A stretch of 64,000 bases of DNA from Schistocerca nitens (taxonomy: Eukaryota > Arthropoda > Insecta > Orthoptera > Acrididae): assembly GCF_023898315.1 (NCBI RefSeq), contig NC_064621.1, positions 131,438,521-131,502,520 on the forward strand, in the 5' to 3' direction. The stretch's first letter is position 1, and each line of letters opens with the position of its first letter. A program made the position numbers and the translations under genes. Under the pieces are notes generated by a model. The model ran no database searches. It was not told the origin of the DNA and worked only from the letters and a program-made list of their open reading frames with translations. This document shows, piece by piece, positions 11,855 to 22,802 of the stretch.

Positions 11855-13220
11855 TGGGAGATGATCTTCATAAAAAGGCAGAAACGGATAATGTAGACAA
11901 TTTTAGACCTGTTTATATGCCATCAGTGTTTGCTGAAGTTATTGAAAAGGTTATTTATGTAAGAATAATTGATCATTTTACTTCAAATAATTTTCTGTCA
12001 GATGTACAGTTAGGTTTCAGAAGTGAGTTAACAACTGAAAATGAAAATGATATATTCTCTCTTCTATGTGAGGTACTGGACGGATTAAACAAAATTTTTC
12101 GAAAGCTAGGCGTATTTTTTGACTTAACTAAGGAGTTTGATTGTGTTAATGACAAAATATTGCTCCAGAAATTGGACTATTATGGAAAATGGGTATATAT
12201 CACAATTTGTTCACCTCGTACTTTAATAACAGACAGCAGAGGGGCTTTCTCCACTGTGTTGAGAATGGCTATGATGTGAGGTCTGAGTGGGGCACGGGCA
12301 AGTAGGCGGTGCCCCAGGGATCAGTGCTGGGGCCACTCCTCTTCCTTATTGATATAAATGATGCGCTCTCTAGTATTACAGGTGGTTCTAAAGTATTGCT
12401 GTTTGCTGATGACACTAGCTTGGTAGGAAAGTATGTTCTGTACAACGCTGGCTTTGATTCAAATTGTGCGGTTCAAGACATAAGTTCGTGGCTTATAAAA
12501 AATAAACTAACGCTAAATCACAGTAAGAGTCAGTTTTTACTATTTCTAACACACAAATCAACTAAATCCGATGTTTTAATTTCACGGGATGGGCATGTGA
12601 CTATTAACTCAGAACAGTTAAAATTTCTTGTTGTTCAGATAGATATTAAACTGACCTGGAAAGCTGACGTTCAGGATCTTGTTCAAGGACTTAATGCTGC
12701 CATTTTTACTATTCGAACGATATCTGAAATATGTGATAGTTCCACATGAAAATAATTTACTTTAATTATTTTCATTCGCTATGGTATTATATTTTGGAGT
12801 AACTTTCCCCATTATCAAAGTATATTTTTGGCTCAGAAATGGACGGTTCCGCCAATAAGTGGTGTAAGTTCGCGAACCCCTAGTCCACCCCTGTTCATTA
12901 GTCTGGGTATCTGTCATTGGCCTCTCAATATATATGTTGTTTACTGGCATTTCTTGTTAATAATATCAGCTCATTCCCAAGAATTACAAACTTTCACTGA
13001 GTTAATACTCGGCAGAAATCCAGTCCGCATTTGGATCGCACTTTCTTGACTCTTTGTGCAGAAAGGCGTGCAGTATACTGCTGCATTCATTTTCAGTAAG
13101 GTACCACAAGAATTCAAAAATCTTAGCAATAACCCACGCGCTTTCAAATCGAAACTGAAGAGTTTCCTCACGGGTCACTCCTTGTATTCTGCCGAGGAGT
13201 TCCTTGAAAAATTTTGCTGA
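11855..13220 (+). pseudogene. Reverse transcriptase domain of the LINE (broken)
   Basis: The RNA-dependent DNA polymerase that copies LINE RNA at a nicked target. Blocks in order: DNFRPVYMPSVFAEVIEKVI (RT 0/1), GVFFDLTKEFDCVND (motif A, with the usual FxDxxKAF altered to FFDLTKEF), MPQGSVLGPLLFLIDIND (motif B) from 12309, LLFADDTSLV (motif C, catalytic DD intact) and WLIKNKLTLNHSKS (motif D). A frameshift near 12279-12309 separates the A and B blocks. After the stop at 12749 the C-terminal tail continues in other frames to FNKVPQEFKNLSNNPRAFKS and SAEEFLEKF near 13210. Probably inactive, but the DD motif survives. Confidence 0.85.
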
Positions 13221-13249
13221 TTCCTGTGTTATGCAGAGTGTGGCGTTTA

Positions 13250-14104
13250 AATTCAGACAAATGATTTTTTTAAAGCAAATTTATTAAAACAAAATATAAA
13301 TGAAAACGAAATCCTTTTATGTATAAGTAGTGGTATTTTTCAAGGCTAACATTACTCGATGTAATCTCCTTCAGCTGCAGTGACCGCCTCCAATCTCGTC
13401 CTGAAGCCATCGCACGCATTCTTTTAATCAGCGCTGTCCGTATTTGCGAATGTCACTTCGATAGCGGTGCATAGAGATGGAACATTAGGGTGCCTCCTCT
13501 TATTGGCAGCTCTTTCGGCTACGCTCCAAACATAGTAGTGGATGGGGTTCAGATCCAGGCTATTCAGGGGCCAGAACTGCTTTGGCCAGAACGCGTCAAC
13601 GTCATCCGAGAATCAGTTCTGGATTTTTGGCTCGTATGAGCCGCTGCACCGTCCTTGCACCGTCCTGTTGAAAGCCACATTGTCTCCCAGAGGACACAGT
13701 TACTATCCATGGTTTCACGACATTCGTCAAAACTTGCAAATAAACTTCTTTTGTGACAGTTTGTCTATTTTCCAAGAAATGTGACAGCATGATACCACCC
13801 TCGCTGGACGCAACACCTACGGTGTGAACCCCAGACAACTCCGAAGCATTATACTTGGCTACAACACCGTAAACAGTTGATCTCGTTAGTCCTACGAATT
13901 GAATTGTTTCAGTGGTCGAACGCCCAGCGCGAAGACTTTCGATAATCGCGGTTGGTAGGTTGTACTCCGCACTTGTCCGTAACATATCAACCATTTTGCG
14001 TTTCTGACTGTTTACTACACGCTTATGGCTTTCAAGAACGCCAATCACGACCTCCGGAGGGGCTACGATATGGCGGGAAATTCAAATTGAAATTTTTGTG
14101 AATT
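13250..14104 (-). mobile_element. Internally deleted mariner-like transposon
   Basis: The long minus-strand frame 14048-13602 starts with the helix-turn-helix domain (RTSAEYNLPTAIIESLRAGR ... GLTRSTVYGVVAKYN). It jumps past the first catalytic D straight into the middle of the catalytic domain (GGIMLSHFLENRQTVTKEVY, CGFQQDGART with the second D). It continues in another frame as SLDLNPIHYYVWSVAERAAN, where the third catalytic D position reads H, and ends AVTAAEGDYIE near 13350. Ends TTAAATTCA / TGAATTTAA are imperfect inverted repeats, with TA at 13248-13249 and 14105-14106. At 855 bp it is shorter than a full mariner (about 1.3 kb). Confidence 0.82.
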
Positions 14105-14289
14105 TAAGAGACGCACGCTGTATTGTTGATTGTGTTTACATAAACTTATGGCTTGCCTGTTTTGGGTTCATAAACATTTACATTTATGTTGTGATTTCAT
14201 GTACTGACATGTTCCATGACCCTGGAGATTTGCTTCTCAGTTTGGTCCTATGGAACCTGACGTATGAAATTAATTAAAAAAAAATGTAC

Positions 14290-14940
14290 ACCGCTGTCCA
14301 TGAGAGTTACAGCATCAGGAAGGACAGCAAATAACGAAAGTTTATTTTTTATACACTGTAATAGGACGAATACGTGATTCACTGAGTTGGTCATTCGGAT
14401 ATATACAGCGTGCGAAATTTAGTACACGGAGCTGTCATGTAGAGCAGCAAAAATTGCTCTAACCAGGCTGGACAAAGTGTTGAATTTAGTTTGGATGATA
14501 GATACGGGTACGTCATTACTAGACCCCGGACCTTTACGTTAAAACCTATTCTTCTCCTGAGTTCCCAGCTGCAAGTAAGCTTGTACTTACGCGTTTCATG
14601 AGTATTCAAAATCGGAACTGTTAATTTTATATCATCTAAAACTGTTCTATTTCAAAGTTAAGACATACTTTAGCTTTAAAATTCTAAAAGATACTTATTT
14701 CCTTAATGTAACAGAAAATTCTTGTACTGTTTCCAAAAGATTAGTATTGCGTACAAGAATCGATGGCGAAATTTGGGAAAAAAAAACTGACCTGACCAAC
14801 TGCCTGTTTTCACCAAGTTAAATATACGTTGAGCTTGAACTGACCTTACATTAAAAAATACATACGAAAAGGGAGAGATAAAGCTGCCTTGGTACTGTAG
14901 TAAAAAGAGCCTCTGGTCTTAGAAGCATTTCCCAGCAGTC
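14290..14940. other. Unassigned DNA between LINE tail and hAT fragment
   Basis: AT-rich with scattered stops. No recognisable feature; the upstream part of the hAT element may be hidden here beyond recognition. Confidence 0.45.
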
Positions 14941-14958
14941 CAGAAAGAAACAGAAAAT

Positions 14959-15374
14959 TTGCTGGAGTATGCCGCTTCTCTAACTTCTGTAAAGCAGTTA
15001 CTCAAAGATCCCTCACTCCAAGAGGATTTGGCTCATATTAGAGCTAACTATACATTTATAGCAAGAATTATTTCTAAATTGAAAGGCTCAGGGAGACCTG
15101 TCTACGAGAACATTTCTTTATTGGAGGAAGTTAAAAGGAAAATTGTTGTAGTCCCAGGTGAAGTGAGGGAAAAGTACGGGCAAAAATGCGAGAGGTTTTG
15201 CAAAAGAACACCGGCTTGAATGACACGCTCGCAGCGGCATATACACTCAGCGGAAAATCCAGCTCCCCTGACATCAGCATTCCTGTTCAACATGTGCTGA
15301 AAGTGAAGTACGCCCGTGTTACATCCATTGGCGTAGAACGTTCTTTTTCGGCGTATATTTTAATACTGACTTAG
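14959..15374 (+). pseudogene. hAT-type transposase C-terminal fragment
   Basis: The frame at 14959-15219 reads LEYAASLTSVKQLLKDPSLQ ... FIARIISKLKGSGRPVYENI, and the frame at 15186-15374 reads NDTLAAAYTLSGKSS ... ARVTSIGVERSFSAYILILT. The (V)TS.xVERSFSxYKxILT block is the dimerisation motif at the C-terminus of hAT transposases and of domesticated hAT proteins of the CGG-binding type. A frameshift at about 15187 separates the halves, and the N-terminal zinc finger and catalytic core are not visible. Most likely a dead hAT copy or a retro-derived piece of a related gene; no terminal repeats or 8-bp duplication were found. Confidence 0.7.
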
Positions 15375-15379
15375 AACCC

Positions 15380-16085
15380 CATAGTTTTTGTGGAAAGCCT
15401 AGAATTTTTTTTGTTGTTTTGTGTGAATCCAGCTAATGGTCTGAATATTTAAAACCTCTAGTTTACCCGCTGTTGGTTAAATTACATATTACACGTATTT
15501 CAGCATAAAGCTACATCGATTTTGTACTGTTCTTTTGTATTGGACAACGAAAAAGGTTTGGGGTCAGCTTGAACATTACAGTAGCATAATGTTTGCTGTG
15601 TTGTGCAACTGAGCTTACGACTATTTTCATTTTCCTTGGTTTTAATTATTGATTACATGCTCATATGTCAACAGCATGTATTTTGCATTACGTTTAGTTT
15701 TTCTGCACAATACATTGTAGGGCTTATTTTAGTTTTTAGACAGCCTAAATGAGATAATGAAAGAGCCTATTTTAGGTACCTAAAATGCACCTTTTACGGC
15801 CTAAAACTCCGCAGTCTCGTTATTACTCGTACATTCTTTACAACCATTTTTCTTTGCAACCCATGAAAAGTGTTTGGAGAGTGTGCGATAGTTGGGGGTG
15901 TGGTGGCCAGGGCAATAGTCCTGTATCGGGGTAGATCAGGACATGTGATCTTGCGTTATAGTGTTGAAATACAAGTATAACATCAAAGAGACGCTGGACT
16001 TACACCACAAGCTCCAGAAATGTAACAGGCGCCGTCCATATTATGAGAATCAGTGGTAATCGTGTTGTGTAAGCAGTGTTGCCCT
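15380..16085. other. Unassigned AT-rich DNA
   Basis: Nothing recognisable; no long open frame. Confidence 0.45.
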
Positions 16086-16089
16086 ATAG

Positions 16090-16560
16090 CACCACCCGAG
16101 GGGTTGAGCCCGTATTACGATGAGGAATGCATCTTTGAAGATTGATTCTCCGTTAAGCCTCCACACACGGATACTCCCTTCGTGATTCTATACGCAGAAC
16201 CGAATCTCGTCTGGGAAGTATCTGCTGGCACGACAAGGGAACCCACAACAATGGATACCATGCTGAAAGTGACTGATGCTCCAGATATCGTCGCATTCTT
16301 CACGTACATGCTTGTCTTTTTGCAGCCATGCCCGTTTCCTGAGGTTCGTGATATCGTTGTACGTTGCTACACAGCCAAGCGTCTTGCGTTATCTTGTTGA
16401 AAGATAACGTCACGGATTTCCCAAAGTAAGTGCATAACCACTGGCCATAGCACGTCAGAAACGTTACGGCTGCAGTTCAAATTACCGGCCAAGAGAACCA
16501 GAGGTTATCGTGTCGTGTACCCAAAGTCACTCCAGATCATCACGCCAGGTGCTGGATAGC
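16090..16560 (-). mobile_element. Rearranged Tc1-like remnant
   Basis: On the minus strand the order is GVMIWSDFGYTTR (16545-16505), then VIFQQDNARRLAV carrying the second catalytic D (about 16420-16380), then YFPDEIRFCV and NHEGSIRVWRLNGE (16225-16150), which is a first-catalytic-D block. The first-D block normally precedes VMVWG and the second D, so either two different fragments abut or the element was scrambled. Several stops. Confidence 0.62.
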
Positions 16561-16939
16561 AATCACTATGACTAGGCTCCTCACGAACGCTAGTCGCATG
16601 AGACCGTGGATATCCTGCATAGCGTTGAGATGCCAGGCTGAGATTGATTGGAAGAATGTTAACAAAATATCATTCATCGACAGAAGATCTGGCGTGCAAA
16701 ACAGTCGTTCGACCGATTCTTGAGTACTCATCGCCAGTCTGGGACTTTTGCAAGTTTGGACTAATAGAGAAGGCAGAGAAGATCCATTCAAAAAATAAAT
16801 AACAGGAGAGCTACAGTATTAATAACCGTAAACAATTTTTACTATCAATTTCAGACACAAGTTTCACGTGGTCAGTTTGAATGTGCGTATCATAACGCGG
16901 TTTCAACAAAACTTGAAGAAAATGGCTTTCAAAGTACGA

Positions 16940-17905
16940 TGAGTAATTGATTCACTTTATATTCTACCGACAGGAAGCAAAGGATCCTTTTTAATAGCTC
17001 ATGCAGTTTTAATGACGAATTCTCTTGTGCGTGGGGAGAAACTACTACTGGTGTCCCACATGCTTCAATATTGCGACCGCTCTTGTTCCTGATTTTTATA
17101 TATGGCTTTTCTTTTTATAGTGATGAAGCAGAAGTAATGCTTTATGCTGATGGCGTAAGCATCGTAACCAAGTCCAGTGGACCTTCGAGACTAGCAGGAA
17201 CAATTACTCGTAATAAGACAGCCAAAAAAGGTTATTGATTGGTTATTGGTAAATCAGCTGACTGAATTCCGTACAAGACACTATATATCACCATCAACAA
17301 CAACAGATCTTGAGGAAAGAAGTAAAACCGATGTTAAAAATTCCTGAGTTTGTCTGTTGATCATAACCTGATATGGAAATTACGTGTTACACATCTTATG
17401 CAACATTAGTTCTATGTGTAATTGTTGTCGTTTGATGATGAAAGTATCAAAAACTAGGCTTGTTTCTCACACTTGTGTTAATCTTCTACGGAATACTTTC
17501 CTAGGATAATTTCGCACACAGACAGAAAGTATGCCTTGCGCATAAACGTGCTAAGTGAATAATATATGGAATCGATGTTCTAACCTCGCATGAACAATTG
17601 TTTGAAAAAATATGTATACTGTAACCCTAAAAAAATACATCTACTCCGTTTTGACGTGTGTTATAACGAACGAGTCACAGTTTGAAAATAGTTGATGTCA
17701 TAGATATTACTACAGGAACAAAAATGGCACCCGCTATCCACAGTCTGACCTTACTCTTGAACAGGAGAGAGGAGGGTACGATCCATAAAAATACTAAGAC
17801 AACCCTATGTGCTGCCAGACAAGGAAACGCTTGCAAACAAAATTTGGATAATTACCTCTTTACAACGTCTGCTACTCCACAGATGAATTTCTAAACAGAT
17901 TATAC
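16940..17905 (+). mobile_element. Decayed LINE reverse transcriptase fragment
   Basis: Plus-strand frames show YFTDRKQRI, TTGVPHASILRPLLFLIFIY (motif B, from GVPQGSxLGPLLFLIYIN) and VMLYADGVSIV (motif C, with the second catalytic D changed to G) at about 16960-17170. Pieces continue to NYLF...YSTDEFLN at 17850-17895, which is the end of pol in this LINE group. Loss of the DD pair and many stops show it is dead. Confidence 0.75.
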
Positions 17906-17909
17906 CTTT

Positions 17910-18330
17910 CTATTACCGGGTTAAGTTATAATACTTGATCGTTGATTACTGCTGAAGTAAGGAAAATCTAATTACGTAAATGGCCAGTTTATAGCCATGC
18001 TCTCAAATCTACCGACATTCCGCATTCTCAGATGTGACAGGTGGATCCCCCAAACAATGAATTAATCGTTCTAAACTCTTCAGAATTCTTTCTAGTGGCG
18101 ACACCAATGCAACTGTATTTCAGTGAGTTGATGTAGGAGCATGTCCTACCTTAACAAAAATTGTAGAATTGCTCCTTTTTAATTGCTACGACTACTTTTC
18201 TTTTTAGAAATAGCACAGTTTGATAAATCACTGGAACGCGAGTAAATCGTGCGCAAAGTGGAAAAACCATGAAGTTTTCCGTTTTCGGTAAAATGAAGCA
18301 ACGGCCACGGGACGCGAGAGAATCACCACA
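17910..18330. other. Unassigned DNA upstream of a candidate small gene
   Basis: No repeat recognised. Confidence 0.4.
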
Positions 18331-18335
18331 AGGAA

Positions 18336-18366
18336 TATATAAGCAGTGCTAATTTGTTATTCATTC
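18336..18366 (+). promoter_or_regulatory. TATA box and initiator-like pair
   Basis: TATATAAG at 18336-18343 and a TCATTC initiator match at 18361-18366, with the initiator A 27 bases after the first T. It lies 63 bases upstream of an open frame of 103 codons. Spacing is slightly short for a canonical core promoter. Confidence 0.35.
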
Positions 18367-18425
18367 TAAGAGCGCACTGTAGGCGGATTACAGTCTGTAT
18401 TGATTCCCCTTAATGAGACATTTGG

Positions 18426-18737
18426 ATGCGTCTAGTGGGAAGCTATAATATTCACCAAGGATATCCAATAAGCTTCTTCCTGTATCTAAAATGGACGATT
18501 TTTAAAATTTCATACTACGGACTGACGTGTCGTTTGGCCTTGGTAGAGAAAGCTTATTTTAGTACTGCCCCCAAGACAACCCTTCACTACGTTTCTTTAC
18601 AGAACGCGTTCGGATCAAAGGAAAACAGTTATCAGTTTTCCTTTATGGTACAAGTCTTAACGTATACAGAGGAGGGATTAGGACGAAAATTGATACGAAA
18701 CGGTTGTTCTGAGTACCACATGAAAAACACTAACTAA
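18426..18737 (+). CDS. Candidate small protein of unknown family (103 aa)
   Basis: I do not recognise this protein. The frame begins MRLVGSYNIHQGYPISFFLY, has a hydrophobic stretch near the N-terminus (ISFFLYLKWTIFKI) and ends HMKNTN. It lies just downstream of the TATA/initiator pair. An earlier ATG at 18414 opens a 12-codon frame, which would hinder translation of this one. The region is not obviously repetitive, but a frame of this length can arise by chance. Confidence 0.22.
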   Translation: MRLVGSYNIHQGYPISFFLYLKWTIFKISYYGLTCRLALVEKAYFSTAPKTTLHYVSLQNAFGSKENSYQFSFMVQVLTYTEEGLGRKLIRNGCSEYHMKNTN

Positions 18738-18947
18738 AAGCATTCATAAAAGAACTGCTTGTTTCACCTTGGGAATGGTGTCCTATAATATTAACGTTCT
18801 ACTTCCGAATGTAATCTCAACGGTCAATCGCCATTCCATTTTATAAATCTTCTTGTACTTCACGATAAAGTGAGCCAAACAGAGAAGGCAATTAACAAAA
18901 CTGTAGCGTAGGTTATTGTTACAAATGAAAAAACTGCTAAGTTGGTG

Positions 18948-19145
18948 CCGGCCGAGGTGGCCGAGCGGTTTTAGGCGCTACAGTATGGAACCGCGCGACC
19001 GCTAAGGTCGCAGGTTCGAATCCTGCCTCGGGCATGGGTGTGTGTAATGTCCTTAGGTTAGTTAGGTTTAAGTAGTTCTTTGTTCTAGGGGACTTATGAC
19101 CTCAGAAGTTAAGTCCCATAGTGCTCAGAGCCATTTGAACCATTT
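18948..19145 (+). mobile_element. tRNA-derived SINE (family A)
   Basis: Intact A and B boxes. A target duplication TGCTAAGTTGGTG lies at 18935-18947 and 19146-19158. Confidence 0.96.
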
Positions 19146-19244
19146 TGCTAAGTTGGTGCATAAGTTCTTAGCGTTTTTCCTTAAGTTTTAACACACGCAA
19201 GAGATACACATAACAGAGACTTTAGTCATCAATAATCTATTGTC

Positions 19245-19653
19245 CTTCACTAAGTGTCTGCCAACACTGGGGTAACTTTCCGATTCCGCGATTGTAGAAA
19301 TCACGTAGTTTTGAGGCGGAGGACTCTTTGATCCATGTTTGAAGCGCATTTTCAGCCGGAAGGGAAGTTCTTTGAAGAGTGGAAAAGGTGACAGTCTGAG
19401 GGTGGAACGTCAGGTGAATAAGATATGTGCGGAAGGACTTCCCAACCCAACTACTGTATAATGTTTCTTGTCAGTCTAGCAGAATGCGGGCGGACGTGGT
19501 CGTGGAGTAGCACCGCTTCACACATTCTTCCTGATCGGTATTCTTGGATTGAGTGTGCAAGACGTCTCAGTTGTTCACAATAAATGTCAACAGTGATTGT
19601 TTCATTTCGGGGAATTTTTAGGGGGGCGTTCTTGCTTTGTTTAGATTCAACCC
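19245..19653 (-). mobile_element. Mariner transposase C-terminal half (downstream part of a split element)
   Basis: Minus-strand reading gives NETITVDIYCEQLRRLAHSI, VLLHDHVRPHSARLTRNIIQ (second catalytic D), a stop, [20 protein letters not shown] (third D in PPSD) and FYNRGIGKLPQCWQTLSEG at the end. The order and spacing are mariner-like. It lies on the far side of a LINE from the N-terminal half at 20775-21440 in the same orientation, so the two are probably one element. Confidence 0.78.
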
Positions 19654-20774
19654 ACATCTACATCTACACACATACTCCGCAAGCCACCTGACGGTATGTG
19701 GCGGACGGTACCTTGAGTACCTCTATCGGTTCTCTCTTCTATTCCAGTCTCCTATTGTTCGTGGAAAGAAAGACTGTCGGTATGGCTCTGTGTGGTCTCT
19801 AATCTCTCTGATTTTATCCTCATGGTCTCTTCGCGACATATTCGTAGGAGGGAGCAATATACTGCTTTACTCCTCGGTGAAGGTATGCTCTCGAAACTTC
19901 AACAAAAGCCCGTACCAAGCTACTGAGCGTCTCTCCTGCAGAGTCTTCCACTGGAGTTTATCTATCTCCGTAACGCTTTCGCGATTACTAAATGATCCTG
20001 TAACGAAGCGCGCTGCTGTCCGTTGGATCTTCTCTATCTCTTCTATCAACCGTATCTGGTACGGATCCCACACTGCTGAGTAGTATTCAAGCAGTGGGCG
20101 AACAAGTGTACTGTAACCTACTTCCTTTGTTTTCGGATTGCATTTCCTTGGGATTCTTCTAATGAATCTCAGTCTGGCATCTGCTTTACCGACGATCAAC
20201 TTTATATGATCATTCCATTTTAAATCACTCCTAATGCCTACTCCAGTTGCTGACCTGCTATATTGTAGCTAAATGATAAGCGACCTTTCTTTCTATGTAT
20301 TCGCAGCACATTACACTTGTCTACATTGAGATTCAGTTGCCATTCCCTGCACCATGCGTCAATTCGCTGCAGATCCTCCTGCATTTCAGTACAATTTTCC
20401 GTTGTTACAACTTCTCGATTTACCACAGCATCATCCGCAGAAAGCCTCAGTGAACTTCCGATGTTATCCACAAGGCCATTTATGTATATTGTGAATAGCA
20501 ACGGTCCTACGACACTCCCCTGCGGCACACCTGAAATCACTCTTACTTCGGAAGACTTCTCTCCATTGAGAATGACATGCTGTGTTCTGTTATCCAGGAA
20601 CTCTTCAATTCAAACACACAATTGGTCTGATAGTCCATATGCTGTTACTTTGTTCATTAAACGACTGTGGGGAACTGTGTCGAACGCCTTGCGGAAGTCA
20701 AGAAGCACGGCATCTACCTGGGAACCCGTGTCTTTGGTCCTCTGAGTCTCGTGGACGAATAGCGCGAGCTAGGT
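19654..20774 (-). mobile_element. 5'-truncated CR1-like LINE
   Basis: Minus-strand pol fragment: FDTVPHSRLMNK (motif A tail), VISGVPQGSVVGPLLFTIYI (motif B), LRLSADDAVV (motif C, DD kept, preceding aromatic changed to S), EWQLNLNVDKCNVLRIH. After a frameshift near 20230 come RPLLEYYSAVWDPYQIRLIE, KIQRTAARFVTGSFSNRESV and the C-terminus. The element ends in (ATCTAC)n on the plus strand at 19654-19671, a short-tandem tail instead of poly(A). The 5' truncation lies at 20774, against mariner sequence. Confidence 0.85.
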
Positions 20775-21440
20775 TTCACCATTCCTTTCGTTTCCTTATG
20801 ATAGCGTAAGGATACCATTTCTCGTCACCAGTAACTATACAGGATAGGAATGGCCGGTGTTGTTCACGAGCAAACTGATGACAAGAAAGCAGAGATGCAC
20901 ATATGGCCACCCACTGATTTTTGTGGTTATGGGTTAGAGCATGCGGTACCGATACACGCGATTTTTGAATTTCCCCATTGTATGGTAATATCGCACGATG
21001 GTAGAACTATCACAGTTCAGTACATTTGCCAGATCTCGTATATGCTGATGTAGACAGGTGTGGATAATGCATTCAAACGATCTTTATCAAAACCACGGAG
21101 GGCTTCTTGACCGTGGAGAGTCACTAATGTTAAAACGATTCTCCTTAAAACGCGAAAACCGTTTTATTCCCGTGCTCTCTCTAGTGGCATTATCCCCATA
21201 CACGGCACAAATGTTTCAGGCTGCCTCCGCTGGGGTCACCCCTTTATTGAACTCAAGCAAAAGATTATGTCGGGAATGTTCTCATTTCTCCACTTGGAAC
21301 TCCAGTTTCTAGAGTCCACAGCTCCGTTCACTATCTCCAAATGACAATATGTAACCTCAAGTAAAACAGTCAACTACAGATGAAAAATGACAGTCGATAT
21401 ATAAACCCATAGCAACCGCAATACCAACATTCAACATTAA
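20775..21440 (-). mobile_element. Mariner transposase N-terminal half
   Basis: Minus-strand reading gives QVEKWEHSRHNLLLEFNKGV, TPAEAA*NICAVYGDNA, SRFKENRFNISDSPRS, DLANVLNCDSSTIVRYYHTM, LLVTRNGILT and a final RKRKEW-like block next to the LINE boundary. This is the paired helix-turn-helix region and linker of a mariner transposase. Stops throughout. The outer end runs to about 21440 (AACATTCAACATTAAAACG). Confidence 0.78.
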
Positions 21441-22796
21441 AACGTTACGAACGTATTGATCAACCTGATATTTGTCTTCATTTTCTAGTTTTTCTTAACC
21501 CATAAATCGTGGTAAAATGCAAAACTGATTGTTGTAGCGGAATTCTTCAGTTTAAAACTGTATCAGAATACAAACAGGCATCATGCAAGAGCGCGCTCTT
21601 ACCAGAGACTGGGAAGTACTATGACGTCAGTCTCCGGAGATGTCAAAGCGAACACCAAAGACGTAAGTTAGTATAACGGCCGGGAAACACGTCATTGCAT
21701 CAAGACGTTCAGCATCGTACGAGAGTGCATCGTCCGAATAAACAGCCGCAATTAGAGATACGTTCTCCGGGTTCATTAGCTCAATGAATGTCAATCACGT
21801 CGTGCCTCAGAAACTACTAGAGGTCAATGAAGGACTGACTTTTGCAAAATAGATGTGAATTCTCGACAGCAATAATAAAGCAGTATTTAACTGAAACGCG
21901 GTAAGGAAGGCAGAAAACGACATTGCAGTGAGTTAGCGTTTTGTCTTCCAATAAACATACACTGGGCAGTTATGCGTCCACACGTCAACATCTGCGTAGC
22001 TATGGAGCTGCAAAGTGAATTTCTTCCTGGGAAAAAGATCAAAATTACCTTTCGCGTTTCAGCAATTTAACCTCGGCTCTCTTCGTAGTACAGAGGGTAC
22101 CATTTATCTTGAGAACATCAAGTAACTTTTATCTAGAAGGAAAATAAAAAAAAATGCATCAAGGGAATCTTTTTTAAATGCCAGAGGGACATTAACCAAA
22201 GTGATTTCCTTTCTTGTTACATTCTGCATTACGAAGCTATGAGCAACAGTACGTCTTTTTCGGTCAAATGTTTGACTGGAGCGAAAACAAGACTCCTTAG
22301 AAATTACAAAGTGGATTTTCCCCCCAGTTTTCGTTGTGAAACGACGAGTGGAAAATGGACAGTTGGCTATCAAACTGACCAGCGTGAGGTCTACGCTTTG
22401 CCAAAAAAACATTTGATTGCTAGAAAGATGTAAGGCTAATAAAGAAAGTAATAAGACACCGGTCGATATATGAATGTACTATACTTCATGCTTTCTGTAC
22501 AAAACCTCAAAATAAAAAAATAAAAAATTGGAAAAAAGGTCTAATATTTTGTGAAATGATTTGTCCAAATGTGAGAAATAAAATAGATTGAAGAAAAATT
22601 TGATGCGCATTTAAATTATGCTGGAATCACGTACAGCAAGTTTCCGCTAACATACTATAAAGTTCTAATATTCTGAGCCATACATAGAACTTAAATTTCT
22701 CAATCAGCACCTCATTTGTTGTGCTTGATTTTCAACATAATTCGAGGCTTCCAATGTCTGTAACCTATTTTAATTTTTACTTTTAGACAAACCTAC
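21441..22796. other. Unassigned DNA
   Basis: No known repeat seen. An open frame of 102 codons on the minus strand (22412-22104) has no recognisable motif and is overlapped by a frame on the other strand. Confidence 0.45.
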
Positions 22797-22802
22797 ATCC
22801 AT

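Larger units (their letters stand above)
11855..14285 (+). mobile_element. Non-LTR retrotransposon (Jockey/CR1 group-like), split by a mariner
   Basis: A 5'-truncated LINE. Pol reads from 11855 to about 13220, then is followed by unrelated mariner DNA (13250-14104). It appears to resume with a 3' UTR (14107-14285: CATGTACTGACATGTTCCAT ... TTAATTAAAAAAAA). TA flanks the mariner on both sides, consistent with a single insertion. The resumed 3' UTR assignment rests on my recollection of grasshopper LINE tails. Confidence 0.75.

Noticed and set aside
18990..19080. TTAGGTTAGTTAGG in the SINE body as interstitial telomere repeat
   Set aside because: It resembles the insect TTAGG repeat, but is an imperfect fixed part of every family A SINE, not an array.
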